Of a DNA stretch of 64,000 bases, positions 43,594 through 52,367 are shown one piece after another. Location of the stretch: contig NZ_JBEYUS010000022.1 of NCBI RefSeq assembly GCF_040643635.1, positions 16,275 through 80,274 of the forward strand, read 5' to 3'. Each line of letters opens with the position of its first letter. The first letter of the stretch is position 1. This DNA is from Saccharopolyspora_C sp040643635 (GTDB lineage Bacteria; Actinomycetota; Actinomycetes; Mycobacteriales; Pseudonocardiaceae). The notes under the pieces were generated by a model. That model was given only the letters and a program-made list of their open reading frames with translations, did no database searches and had not been told where the DNA came from. The translations under genes and the position numbers were made by a program.

Positions 43594-45108
43594 CTACCCG
43601 TCGCGGGTATTAATCGGTGGCACCGGTTCGAGGAATGGGGCGAGCAGGCCCGGCACCGCGTCCTCGGCCAGTGCCAGCCCGTCCCCGGCGCGCACGTCGG
43701 GAACCGCGCACTGCCCGGCTCCCGCCGCCGTGGTGGCCACCACGTCCAGGAGCCCGGATCGGCGTTGGAACACCGACTGCTCGAAGCGCCAGCCGATGAT
43801 CCCGTCCCGGCGCAGCGCGACGGTCCGGCGCAGCGCGGTGCCGCGCCTGCTCACCAGGTAGGTGCCGTGCAGCCGGTGCCCGAGGTTGCGGTAGGCGTCG
43901 ATGCCGAACGCGATCCCGAGCAGCGCCGCCGACGGCACCACGGTCACCGCCAGGCCGATCGGAATCCATCCGAGCACCGCGGACACGACCGCGACGACGG
44001 CGAACGGCAGCGCCACCAGCAGCCCCCAGGTGATCCGCCGGCGCAGCGCGGCGGACGGGTGCGTGGTGAACCCGTCGACGGGGAAGCTCTCCTCCCGCAG
44101 CACCGCGGCGGCGACGCGGCGGGCCTGCGCGCGCGGCGCGGGCGGCAGCAACGTCTTCGCGTCCGGTTGCTTTCCCCCTTCTTCGTCGCTGAGCCCGGTG
44201 GCGACCGCGTGCGTGCGGGCACCGCCGACCCAGCGCAGCAGCAGCGGTTCGGACAGCTCCACGCCGCGCAACCGGCTCTCCTCCAAGGAGATCGACCGCT
44301 GGGTGAGCAGTCCGCGCCGCACCCGCAGCGTTCCGGCCGATTCGCGGGTGAGGGTGAAGCCCCACCACAGCTCCAACGACAGCAGCAACGAGCCGAGCAC
44401 CCCGATCAGCACGACCACCAACGCCGGGACGACGATGGCCAGCCAGAGCGGAACGGCCTGGAGCTCCTCCCCGACGACCCGGTACACCCCGAACTTGACC
44501 AGCAGTTCGGAGAACGAGCCGACGGTCGAGGCGATCGCGCCCCAGACGGCGAGGATCAGCGACATCGTGGCCCCGGAGTACAGCAGCCACGCCGGGCGCA
44601 ACCGGGCCAGCACCCCTCCCCGGGGCTCCTCCGCCGCCCCCTCCGGAGATTCGTCCGAAGTGGACTCGCGGAGCAGCAGCGCGGCCCGGATGCGTTCCGC
44701 GTCGCGCCGGGCCAGCGCGTCCAGCTTCAGCTCGCCATCGCCCTGCGCCCCGGTACCGATCTTCACCACGGACAGCCCGAACACCCGGTGCATCGGGTCG
44801 GCGGTGAGGTCGACGCTGCGGATGCGGTCACGCGGCAGCGAGCGGTGGCTGCGGGACAGCACGCCCTTGCGCAGTTCCACCCGCTCCTCGCCGACCCGGT
44901 AGGAGCCGAACCACCAGTCCAGTCCGGTGCTCACGGCGATCAGCACCGCGCAGGCGGCCCAGATCCCCGCGGTGGCCGCGACGCCGCCGGGTTTCGTCCC
45001 GGCGACGAGCATCACCGCGAGGGTGGGCACCAGCGGCAGCAGCGCCAGGACCACCGGCACCAGCACGACCCGGCCGTCGAGCCGCCGCCAGTCCGTCGGC
45101 GCGCTCAT
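43594..45108 (-). CDS. multi-domain bacterial PH (bPH2/DUF304) membrane protein, YdbT-like
   Basis: Predicted 504 residues. About four or six TM helices alternate with three bacterial PH domains: SYRVGEERVELRKGVLSRSHRSLPRDRIRSVDL, LTRESAGTLRVRRGLLTQRSISLEESRLRGVEL and GTYLVSRRGTALRRTVALRRDGIIGW, each in the strand pattern of DUF304. Pairs of such genes are ydbS-ydbT in Bacillus subtilis, linked to resistance to bacteriocins and lipid-targeting peptides. ATG overlaps the preceding gene (ATGA). Confidence 0.9.
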   Translation of the reverse strand: MSAPTDWRRLDGRVVLVPVVLALLPLVPTLAVMLVAGTKPGGVAATAGIWAACAVLIAVSTGLDWWFGSYRVGEERVELRKGVLSRSHRSLPRDRIRSVDLTADPMHRVFGLSVVKIGTGAQGDGELKLDALARRDAERIRAALLLRESTSDESPEGAAEEPRGGVLARLRPAWLLYSGATMSLILAVWGAIASTVGSFSELLVKFGVYRVVGEELQAVPLWLAIVVPALVVVLIGVLGSLLLSLELWWGFTLTRESAGTLRVRRGLLTQRSISLEESRLRGVELSEPLLLRWVGGARTHAVATGLSDEEGGKQPDAKTLLPPAPRAQARRVAAAVLREESFPVDGFTTHPSAALRRRITWGLLVALPFAVVAVVSAVLGWIPIGLAVTVVPSAALLGIAFGIDAYRNLGHRLHGTYLVSRRGTALRRTVALRRDGIIGWRFEQSVFQRRSGLLDVVATTAAGAGQCAVPDVRAGDGLALAEDAVPGLLAPFLEPVPPINTRDG

Positions 45109-45620
45109 GTCGCATCTCCCGGCGCCGCCTGGGTGGTCGCGGTGAGCCGCTCCACGAGCTCGGCGGCGACCCGGTGGTCCAACCCGTCGATCCGCAGCGG
45201 ACCCGCGGCGGACGCGGTGGTGACCGTGACGCTGGCGAGCCCGAACGCGCGCTGCAGCGGGCCGCGCACCGTGTCGACGGTCTGGATCCGCGACATCGGT
45301 GCCACCCGCCACTCCTGCCGCAGCCAGCCCGCAGCGGTGTACACGGCGTCCTCGGTGTTCTCCCAGCGGTGCACCCGATAGCGCCACTGCGGCATCACGA
45401 GCAGGTAGGGAACGCCGAGGACGGCCACGACGGCGAGCCCGAGCAGCAGCCAGGGCCGGGCGGGGGCGATCAGCACGGCGAGCACGGCGAGCACCACCAC
45501 CGGTGGCACGACGAGGCTCGCCGCCTGCGCGGACCACCAGCCGATGGCGCGGTGCTCCACCCGGTGCCGGGGTGGCCGCAGCCGGACCTGCCCGGCGGAT
45601 TGACTGTCTTCTGTGGACAC
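45105..45620 (-). CDS. bacterial PH-domain (DUF304) membrane protein, YdbS-like
   Basis: Predicted 171 residues. Two adjacent TM helices (about 32-52 and 57-75), then one bPH2 domain: QWRYRVHRWENTEDAVYTAAGWLRQEWRVAPMSRIQTVDTVRGPLQRAFGLASVTVTTAS. First gene of a two-gene unit with the larger YdbT-like protein; the junction is ATGA. GTG start with GGAG eight nt upstream. Confidence 0.9.
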   Translation of the reverse strand: MSTEDSQSAGQVRLRPPRHRVEHRAIGWWSAQAASLVVPPVVVLAVLAVLIAPARPWLLLGLAVVAVLGVPYLLVMPQWRYRVHRWENTEDAVYTAAGWLRQEWRVAPMSRIQTVDTVRGPLQRAFGLASVTVTTASAAGPLRIDGLDHRVAAELVERLTATTQAAPGDAT

Positions 45621-45666
45621 GAGGTGTTCTCCGATTTCAGTGGTGCGGCCCGGTTCCCGGCGGGCC

Positions 45667-47157
45667 TTACTTCAAGCTCCGGACCTGTTCCCACAGCTGC
45701 GGCCACGGCTCCCGGCGGCCGGTGAACGACCACAGCGGGGTTCCGCCACCCTCGATGCGGCGCACCTCGGCGAAGTGCGGCCGCCACGGTTCCGGGTCCT
45801 CGCCGACGAACAGCACGGCGTCCGCGCTCTCGTCCGGCGTCCCGAAGTAGCCGTAACCGCGGTGCGCGCTGTGCGCCGGTGGCAGCCCGAACTCGTCGGT
45901 GTGCGCCTCCAGCATCGCAGCGAGGATGTAGCTCTCCCCCACCACCGCCGTGTGCTCCCGCTGCTGGGCGGGCAGCTGCCGGTACGCGGTGGCGACCTCC
46001 TGGGCGAGGGCCCGGTCGGCGGGCACGCCGAACGCGGTGGCCAGCAGCGAGGACATCACCACGACGGCGCCGGCGGCGAGCACCGACAGCACCCCGGCCG
46101 GCCACACGAGCCACGCCGCGCGGCGACCGCCGGCCGCGGCCCGCGCCTCCCGTCGCCGTTGGAAGGCGACCGCACCGGCCGCGAGCAGCACGCCGTACAT
46201 GCCGACGACGTAGTAGGGCCGTCCGCTGGTGGCGATGTAGAAGACGTACTGCGCGACGGCCGCGGCCGCGATGAACCGGTACGGGCGGAACTCGGCGGCG
46301 GTGAACATCCGCGCCACGCCGTAGGCGCAGAGCGGGACGCCGAGGATCCCCGCGTACAGCACCATCGAGATGGCTGCGCCACTCCGGCCGCCGCTGAGGA
46401 TCGGTGTTTCGGCCTGCACCACCTCGCTCATCGCCAGCTGCGGCCACCCGTGCACGGCCTGCCAGATCAGCGTCGGTGCCGCGATGACCAGTGCGATCCC
46501 GACGCACCCCCAGAACATCGGGCGCCGCAGCAGGTCACGCGGTCCGAACACCAGCAGGCCGAGCAGCAGCGCCGCGCAGAGCACGGCGACGTGCACCTTC
46601 ACCTGCATCGTCCCGCCGATGACGACGCCGAGGGCGAGCAGCAGCCGGTCGTCGGCCCGCCCGGCCGCGTGCTGCCTGCACCAGCGCACCAGCAGCAGGC
46701 ACAGCAACATCCACAGCGGCACCTCCAGCGTGTACGGGGTGATCCAGTGCGCGACCAGCGAGGTCCACAGCCCGGTCGCGAACCCGAGCCCGGTGAGCAC
46801 CTGGCTGCGCCGGTCGCCGCCGAGCTCCCGCGCCAGCAGCCCGGCCAGCAGCACGCCGCTCGCCGAGATGAGCACCGCGGGCAGCCGCAGCACGATCATG
46901 GAACCGGGGGCGAGCCATCCCATCGCGCCGGCCAGCAGCGGCGCCAGCGGTGGCTGGTCCACGTACCCCCAGTCCAGGTGGTACCGGCCCGCGGCCAGCA
47001 TGTAGACCTCGTCGATCCAGTAGCCGCCGAACGCCCCCACCCCGAGGTGGACGACGGCGAAGGCGGCCGCGATGAGCAGCAGCGGGCGGCGGGCGAACGC
47101 GGGCGGTCCCGCGGTGGTGGTCGGCGACGCCGCGGCGGCGCGCACGTCGGTCTGCAT
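45667..47157 (-). CDS. GT-C family glycosyltransferase (ArnT/PMT_2-like)
   Basis: Predicted 496 residues, about eleven TM helices. The first outside loop GGYWIDEVYMLAAGRYHLDWGYVDQPPLAPLLAGAM carries the acidic DE pair of GT-C enzymes that use polyprenyl-phosphate sugars. A soluble C-terminal domain of about 130 residues follows. It probably glycosylates a cell-envelope lipid, polymer or protein. ATG at 47157 follows GGGGGAG closely; an ATG at 47193 is possible. Located just upstream of the PH-domain operon and transcribed in the same direction (gap 46 bp). Confidence 0.88.
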   Translation of the reverse strand: MQTDVRAAAASPTTTAGPPAFARRPLLLIAAAFAVVHLGVGAFGGYWIDEVYMLAAGRYHLDWGYVDQPPLAPLLAGAMGWLAPGSMIVLRLPAVLISASGVLLAGLLARELGGDRRSQVLTGLGFATGLWTSLVAHWITPYTLEVPLWMLLCLLLVRWCRQHAAGRADDRLLLALGVVIGGTMQVKVHVAVLCAALLLGLLVFGPRDLLRRPMFWGCVGIALVIAAPTLIWQAVHGWPQLAMSEVVQAETPILSGGRSGAAISMVLYAGILGVPLCAYGVARMFTAAEFRPYRFIAAAAVAQYVFYIATSGRPYYVVGMYGVLLAAGAVAFQRRREARAAAGGRRAAWLVWPAGVLSVLAAGAVVVMSSLLATAFGVPADRALAQEVATAYRQLPAQQREHTAVVGESYILAAMLEAHTDEFGLPPAHSAHRGYGYFGTPDESADAVLFVGEDPEPWRPHFAEVRRIEGGGTPLWSFTGRREPWPQLWEQVRSLK

Positions 47158-47330
47158 GGTCTCCCCCAGGAGGCGTTCGTGATCGATGCCCATTCCACTC
47201 CACCCGGAGCGACCGGCGCGACGGATTTCGGTCGGTTCCTGCTGTGACGGAAGTCGTACGCAGGTGCGACTTCCGTAGGTTCGCGGCCGACGGCGGGATG
47301 GATTCGGGCGGTCCGCCCGAGATCCGCGGC

Positions 47331-47336
47331 TACGGT
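47331..47336 (+). promoter_or_regulatory. -10 element of leaderless histidine kinase gene
   Basis: TACGGT precedes GTG at 47343 by 6 nt; another GTG at 47337 overlaps the spacing. No ribosome-binding site. Confidence 0.5.
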
Positions 47337-47342
47337 GTGGCT

Positions 47343-48590
47343 GTGCAACGCCCGCTGTGGCGACACCTCTGGGACACCCCGCGCGATGCGGTGTTCGACG
47401 TGGTGCTGGTCGCCGTCCTGTTCCCGCTCGGCCCGATCCTGGCCGTGTTCTTCCCACCGGACGTCCCGCCGCAGGACTTCCGGTGGCTCGGCGGGGAATG
47501 GGTCGCGCAGGTGGTGCTCAACCTGTTCACGCTGGGTCTGCTGGTGCGGCGCCGCTACCCGGTGGTGCTGCTGGCGATCGCGCTGGTGATGATGCTGGTG
47601 CACCTCACCGCGGTGAGCACGGGGACCGGGGCGCTGTTCGCGATCAACCAGCACTCCGATCCGTGGATGCCCGGGGAACTGCCGTTCCTCACCTACGCGT
47701 TCGCCGCGTTCGAGACCCGGGCCCGGTGGCGCGCCGCCGGCTGGGTGCTGGTCGCCGCGGTGGTGTTCACGGCGCTGCGGCCGTGGACGAACCCGGACGG
47801 CGAGACGTTGAACAACGCGGTCTGGGTGACGGCGTTCCCGGCGCTGCTCGGGCTGTGGACCGGCGCGCGGCGCCGGCTGGTGGCGGCGCTGCGGGACCGG
47901 GCGGAGCGGGCCGAGCGCGAGCAGCACCTGCTGGCCGAGCAGGTGCGCACCGAGGAGCGGGCGAAGCTGGCCTCCGAGATGCACGACGTGGTCACGCACC
48001 GGGTGAGCCTGATGGTGCTGCAGGCGGGCGCGCTGGGGGTGACCGCGCAGGACGCGGCGACCCGGCAGGCCGCCGAGGAGCTGCGCGCGGGCGGCTGCCA
48101 GGCACTGGACGAGCTGCGGGACTTCCTCGGCGTGCTGCGCTCCGGCGAGGGGCGACCGGACGTGGTCGCCGAGTCGGCGCTGCCCGACCTGTCCGGGCTG
48201 ATCGCCGAATCGGAGTCGGTGGGCGTCCTGGTGCGGCTCACCGAGCTCGGCGAGTCGACCGCGGTGTCTCCATCGGTGGGCCGCACCGCCTACCGCGTGG
48301 TGCAGGAGGCGCTGACCAACGTGCACAAGCACGCGCCGGGCAGCGAAGTGCTGGTGCACGTGGAGTACGGCGCGGACCGGGTGCGGCTGGCGGTGCGCAA
48401 CACGCGCCCCGATCCCGCGGGTGGGAGCGAACTCGCCGCCAGCGGTTCCGGGGCAGGGCTGCGGGGACTGCGGCAGCGGGTGGAACTCGTCGGCGGGACC
48501 TTCCGGTCCGGCCGAACCGGGGACGGCGGGTTCGAGGTCGGTGCCATACTCCCCGGGTACGTGCCCACGGCCGAAGCCGAATCGGGCTAG
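47343..48590 (+). CDS. sensor histidine kinase (HisKA_3 type)
   Basis: Predicted 415 residues. Four or five TM helices in the first 190 residues (DAVFDVVLVAVLFPLGPILAVFF, YPVVLLAIALVMMLVHL). Phospho-His in RAKLASEMHDVVTHRVSLMV; HATPase N box RVVQEALTNVHKHAPGS and G box GSGAGLRGLRQRVELVGG. Paired with the response regulator that follows within 25 bp. Start GTG set by the -10 element at leaderless distance; the frame is open further upstream. Confidence 0.92.
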   Translation: MQRPLWRHLWDTPRDAVFDVVLVAVLFPLGPILAVFFPPDVPPQDFRWLGGEWVAQVVLNLFTLGLLVRRRYPVVLLAIALVMMLVHLTAVSTGTGALFAINQHSDPWMPGELPFLTYAFAAFETRARWRAAGWVLVAAVVFTALRPWTNPDGETLNNAVWVTAFPALLGLWTGARRRLVAALRDRAERAEREQHLLAEQVRTEERAKLASEMHDVVTHRVSLMVLQAGALGVTAQDAATRQAAEELRAGGCQALDELRDFLGVLRSGEGRPDVVAESALPDLSGLIAESESVGVLVRLTELGESTAVSPSVGRTAYRVVQEALTNVHKHAPGSEVLVHVEYGADRVRLAVRNTRPDPAGGSELAASGSGAGLRGLRQRVELVGGTFRSGRTGDGGFEVGAILPGYVPTAEAESG

Positions 48591-48615
48591 GCGCGCGGTG
48601 AACGGGGTTTCCGTG

Positions 48616-49272
48616 GTGAGCGAGACGATCCGCGTCGTCGTGGTCGACGACGAGCCGATGGTGTGCGCGCACCTGCGCACCATCCTCGGTTCGGCGCCGG
48701 ACGTCGAGGTCGTGGACGACGCGCAGGACGGTGCCGCGGCGGTGGAGGCCGTGGTGCGGCACCGGCCGCACGTGGTGCTGATGGACCTGCGGATGCCGGG
48801 CGTGGACGGGTTGACCGCGACGGAACGCATCGCGCGGCTGCCCGAGGCGCCCGTGGTGGTGGTGCTGACGACGTTCGACGCGGACCAGCACGTACTGCGG
48901 GCGCTGCGGGCCGGGGCGTCCGGCTTCCTGGTGAAGTCGACTCCGCCCGAGGACCTGATCGGCCTGGTGCGGGTCGCCGCGGACGGGCACACCGTGCTGT
49001 CCCCGCAGGCGGCGAAGCGCCTGGTCGCCGCCTCGGACGGCGGGTCCGGGCGGCAGCGGGCGCAGGCTGCGATCCGCGAGCTCACCGACCGGGAGCGGGA
49101 GGTGCTGGCGGGGATCGGCGACGGCCTGTCCAACGCGCAGATCGGCGAACGCCTCTTCCTGTCGGAGGCGACGGTGAAGGGCTACGTGTCCCGGACCTTG
49201 GTGAAGCTGGAGTGCGCGAACCGGGTGCAGGCCGGGTTGATCGCCCACGAAGCGGGCTTGACCGAACGCTGA
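48616..49272 (+). CDS. NarL/FixJ-family response regulator
   Basis: Predicted 218 residues. Receiver: VVVVDDEPMV, phospho-Asp in VVLMDLRMPGVDG, Thr in VVLTTFDAD, Lys in FLVKSTPP. LuxR HTH: LTDREREVLAGIGDGLSNAQIGERLFLSEATVKGYVSRTLVKL. Partner of the kinase ending at 48590. Several GTG codons (48598, 48613, 48616) could start it; 48616 leaves ACGGGG at workable distance and gives the usual short N-terminus. Confidence 0.92.
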   Translation: MSETIRVVVVDDEPMVCAHLRTILGSAPDVEVVDDAQDGAAAVEAVVRHRPHVVLMDLRMPGVDGLTATERIARLPEAPVVVVLTTFDADQHVLRALRAGASGFLVKSTPPEDLIGLVRVAADGHTVLSPQAAKRLVAASDGGSGRQRAQAAIRELTDREREVLAGIGDGLSNAQIGERLFLSEATVKGYVSRTLVKLECANRVQAGLIAHEAGLTER

Positions 49273-49313
49273 CCGCCGGTCCGCGCACCAGCCGCGGTAC
49301 CGCCCCGGGAACG

Positions 49314-49354
49314 GCGGAAGGCCCACCCGAAGCGTGCTCGGATGGGCCTTCCGC
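49314..49354. terminator. bidirectional terminator hairpin
   Basis: GCGGAAGGCCCA (49314-49325) and TGGGCCTTCCGC (49343-49354), a perfect 12-bp stem extended by CCGA/TCGG inside, between the convergent response regulator and cysM. Confidence 0.75.
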
Positions 49355-49363
49355 GCGCCGGGC

Positions 49364-50314
49364 TCAGGCCCAGAGCTGTCCGTCGAGGCGTTGTGCGGCC
49401 TCGTCGAGGGTGCCGCCGTAGGCGCCGGTGGACAGGTACTTCCACCCGGCGTCGGCGACGACGAAGACGATGTCCGCCGATTCCCCGGCGGCGGCGATCT
49501 TCTCGCCGATGGTGAGCGCCGCGTGCACCACACCGCCGGTGGAGATCCCCGCGAAGATCCCCTCCGACTCCAGCAGCTGCCGCGTGCGCCGCAGCGCGTC
49601 GTAGGAACCGACGGAGAACCGCCGGGACAGCACGTCCGGGTCGTAGAGCTCCGGCACGAAGCCCTCGTCGAGGTTGCGCAGCCCGTACACGAGTTCGCCG
49701 TAGCGCGGTTCGGCCGCGACGATCTGCACGCCCGGTTTCTGCTCCCGCAGGTACCGGCCCACGCCGACGAGGGTGCCGGTGGTGCCCAGCCCCGCGACGA
49801 AGTGCGTGATGCCCGGCATGTCCCGCAGGATCTCCGGCCCGGTCCCCCGGTAGTGCGCGTCGGCGTTCGCGGAGTTGCCGTACTGGTAGAGCATCACCCA
49901 GTCCGGGTTCTGCTCGGCCAGCTCCTTGGCGACCGCGACCGCCTGGTTGGAGCCGCCCGCCGCGGGTGAGGACACGATGCGGGCGCCGAAGGCCTGCAGG
50001 ATCTGCCTGCGCTCCTCGGAGGTGTTCTCCGGCATCACGCACACCAGGCCGTAGCCCTTGAGCTTCGCGGCCATCGCCAGCGAGATGCCGGTGTTGCCGG
50101 AGGTGGGCTCCAGGATGGTGCAGCCGGTGGTGAGCCTGCCTTCCTTCTCCGCCGCTTCGATCATGGACAGCGCGGCGCGGTCCTTGATCGAACCGGTCGG
50201 GTTCCGGTCTTCCAGCTTCGCCCAGAGCCGCACGTCGGCGGCGGGCGAGAGGTTCGGCAAGCCCACCAGCGGGGTGTCACCGAGCGCGTCGAGCAGCGAG
50301 TCGTAGCGGGCCAC
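49364..50314 (-). CDS. cysM: O-phosphoserine sulfhydrylase (CysM)
   Basis: Predicted 316 residues. PLP Lys44 in NPTGSIKDRA; TSGNTGISLA loop; AGLGTTGTLVG phosphate cup; GISTGGVVH. In mycobacteria CysM uses thiocarboxylated CysO as sulfur donor and O-phosphoserine to form CysO-Cys, and the gene order mec-cysO-cysM here is the same. It is last in that operon, 32 nt after cysO. The lid-like C-terminal segment is present. Confidence 0.95.
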   Translation of the reverse strand: MARYDSLLDALGDTPLVGLPNLSPAADVRLWAKLEDRNPTGSIKDRAALSMIEAAEKEGRLTTGCTILEPTSGNTGISLAMAAKLKGYGLVCVMPENTSEERRQILQAFGARIVSSPAAGGSNQAVAVAKELAEQNPDWVMLYQYGNSANADAHYRGTGPEILRDMPGITHFVAGLGTTGTLVGVGRYLREQKPGVQIVAAEPRYGELVYGLRNLDEGFVPELYDPDVLSRRFSVGSYDALRRTRQLLESEGIFAGISTGGVVHAALTIGEKIAAAGESADIVFVVADAGWKYLSTGAYGGTLDEAAQRLDGQLWA

Positions 50315-50346
50315 GACGAGCCTCCAGTCTCAGCGGCGGTGGGAGA

Positions 50347-50625
50347 TCAGCGCATGCCGCCGGCGACGGCGGGCAGGATCGTCACGCTGTCGCCGTCGGC
50401 CACGCTGGCCTCCAGGCCACCGGCGAAGCGCACGTCCTCGTCGTTGACGTAGACGTTGACGAAGCGGTGCAGCGAGCCCTCCTTGACCAGCCGGTCCTTG
50501 AGGCCGCCGTGCTTGCTGTCGAGGTCGTTGATGACCTCGGCGACGGTGCTGCCGCTGGCCTCGACGGACTTCTGCCCGTCGGTGTGGCTGCGCAGGATGG
50601 TGGGGATCGAGACCTTGATTGCCAT
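50347..50625 (-). CDS. cysO: sulfur-carrier protein CysO (ubiquitin-like)
   Basis: Predicted 92 residues. Beta-grasp fold MoaD/ThiS-type: IKVSIPTILRSHTDGQKSVEASG, VAEVINDLDSKHGGLKDRLV, RFVNVYVNDEDVRFAGGLEASVADGDSVTILPAVAGG. The carrier must end in Gly-Gly to be thiocarboxylated; here the gene encodes two extra residues (Met-Arg) after GG, so C-terminal trimming is needed, perhaps by Mec. ATG at 50625 has GGGAGG eight nt upstream. Confidence 0.93.
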   Translation of the reverse strand: MAIKVSIPTILRSHTDGQKSVEASGSTVAEVINDLDSKHGGLKDRLVKEGSLHRFVNVYVNDEDVRFAGGLEASVADGDSVTILPAVAGGMR

Positions 50626-50708
50626 GATGGGAACCTCCCTGTCCACGAGGACTACTGAACGGAACTTGCGCACGCCGAAACCCGCCGCGGCGGGGCGGCG
50701 GGTGCGGC

Positions 50709-51164
50709 TCAGCCCTGGTCGGGCACCTCGTCGGCGCCGGTGTGGGCGAACATGTACGACTCCACGATCTGCACCGGTTCCTCGGTCACCACGCCGTCGA
50801 GGATCCGGTAGGAGCGCAGTTCGTGGGTCTCCGGGTCCCTGGTGGACACGAGGACGTAATGCGCGTTGGGCTCCGAGGCGTACGAGACGTCGGTGCGCGA
50901 CGGGTACGCCTCGGTCGCGGTGTGCGAGTGGTAGATGACGACGGGCTCCTCGTCGGCCTCGTCCATCCCCCGCCACACCTTGAGCTGCTCGCCGGAGTCG
51001 AACCGGTAGAACGTCGGCGACCGCTCCGCGTTGATCATCTCGATGAGCCGCTCGGGGCGGTCCGACCCGTCGGGACCGGCGATGACGCCGCACGCCTCGT
51101 CCGGGTGGTCCCGTCGAGCGTGCGCGACCATCGCGTCCACGAGGTCACGTCGAATCACCAGCAC
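50709..51164 (-). CDS. mec: JAMM metalloprotease Mec+ (CysO-cysteine hydrolase)
   Basis: Predicted 151 residues. JAMM zinc site YHSHTATEAYPSRTD (H-x-H...S..D) and upstream Glu in HPDEACGVIAG. It releases cysteine from CysO-Cys in the CysO pathway of cysteine synthesis. GTG at 51164 lies 7 nt after TAGGAT, the leaderless spacing, and ATG at 51173 overlaps that element, so GTG is preferred; ATG would add three residues. Confidence 0.92.
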   Translation of the reverse strand: MLVIRRDLVDAMVAHARRDHPDEACGVIAGPDGSDRPERLIEMINAERSPTFYRFDSGEQLKVWRGMDEADEEPVVIYHSHTATEAYPSRTDVSYASEPNAHYVLVSTRDPETHELRSYRILDGVVTEEPVQIVESYMFAHTGADEVPDQG

Positions 51165-51171
51165 AGGCACC

Positions 51172-51177
51172 ATCCTA
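51172..51177 (-). promoter_or_regulatory. -10 element of leaderless mec-cysO-cysM operon
   Basis: On the minus strand TAGGAT precedes the GTG at 51164 by 7 nt. Supports an operon mec-cysO-cysM with its own promoter. Confidence 0.5.
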
Positions 51178-51257
51178 CTAAGTGGGGCACCGGTGTCCAA
51201 CATGCGGAATTCCGCTGTCCGGTGCCGTTTGCGGGATCAACGTCCACCCACGATGGT

Positions 51258-52295
51258 TCATTCCCGCGCCGAGGGGTAGAGGCTCGTGTACGACGTCACC
51301 TCGCCGACGGGTTCGGCGGCGAGCACGGCCTGCACGATCGCCCGGCGGACCACGCCCGCGGCGACGGCGCACACCTCGTCGAGCACCGGAACCCACTGCG
51401 CACCCGGCTCGCGTTCGCCGGTGGCGAGCGCGAACACCGTGTCGCCGTCGGCGAGGGAGTGCGCGGGCCGGATCGCGCGGGCGAGGCCGTCGTGGGCGGC
51501 GACGGCGATCCGCTTGCAGTGCGCCTTGGTGAGCGCGAGGTCGACGGCGACGACGCCGATGGTGGTGTTCAAGGGGCGGGATGCGGTGCCGTGCCTGCTG
51601 GGACGCCCGGCGGCGGGGCCGGTGCGGGCGCGGGCGGCGACGACCTCGGCTTCGGCGGGGGCGCGCAGACCGGGGTGCCCGTCCCAGGGCAGACCGGTGC
51701 CCGGGTCGATCACGGCGCCGAGGGAGTTCACCGCGAACAGGGCGCCGACGGTGACGTCGATGCCGAGCGCGGCGTTGTGGAAGACCTCGCTCGCGGTGCC
51801 GATGCCGCCCTTGAGCGAGCCCGCGACGGCTCCGGTGCCCGCGCCGACGTTGCCCTCGCGGCGCTCCTCGGCGGTGGCGGCGTCGCAGGCGAGGCGACCG
51901 AACTCGGCATCCGGCCGGTTGCCCCAGTCCCCCATCGGCAGGTCGAACAGGACGGCGGCGGGCACCACCGGCACCACTTCGCGGGCGTGCTCGCCGACGC
52001 GGAAGCCGTAGCCGCGGTCGCCGAGCCAGCTCATCGCGCCGTCGGCGGCGGCGAGCCCGTAGGCACTGCCGCCGGTGAGCACCACGCCGTGGGCCTGCGA
52101 GACCAGGTGCGTCGGTTCCAGCACGTCGGTCTCCCGCGTACCGGGGCCGCCGCCGCGCACGTCCACCGCGGCGGTCGCGCCGCCGGGGGTGAGCACCACG
52201 CTCGTCCCGGTGGCCCACCGCTCGTCCAGCCGCTGGTGGTGCCCGACGAGCACCCCGCCCACGTCCACGATCGAATCCCGCGTCCCGGCAGCCAT
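51258..52295 (-). CDS. S58/DmpA-type peptidase
   Basis: Predicted 345 residues. P1/DmpA family: LTGGSAYGLAAADGAMSWL, GDWGNRPDAEFG, VGAGTGAVAGSLKGGIGTAS, GALFAVNSLG. In this family a precursor cleaves itself before a Ser or Thr; the conserved RPLNTTIGVVAVD segment suggests Thr after Asn as the nucleophile. Corresponds by position to mycobacterial Rv1333. Family members are aminopeptidases or beta-peptidyl/ornithine-type hydrolases; substrate unknown. ATG at 52295 follows a G-rich site. Confidence 0.9.
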   Translation of the reverse strand: MAAGTRDSIVDVGGVLVGHHQRLDERWATGTSVVLTPGGATAAVDVRGGGPGTRETDVLEPTHLVSQAHGVVLTGGSAYGLAAADGAMSWLGDRGYGFRVGEHAREVVPVVPAAVLFDLPMGDWGNRPDAEFGRLACDAATAEERREGNVGAGTGAVAGSLKGGIGTASEVFHNAALGIDVTVGALFAVNSLGAVIDPGTGLPWDGHPGLRAPAEAEVVAARARTGPAAGRPSRHGTASRPLNTTIGVVAVDLALTKAHCKRIAVAAHDGLARAIRPAHSLADGDTVFALATGEREPGAQWVPVLDEVCAVAAGVVRRAIVQAVLAAEPVGEVTSYTSLYPSARE

Positions 52296-52367
52296 CCCCC
52301 CATCCTGCCGCAGGGAGCGGCCCCGAAAACCGAGACCGAGCAACCCGCCGCCCGATCTACCTCTTGT

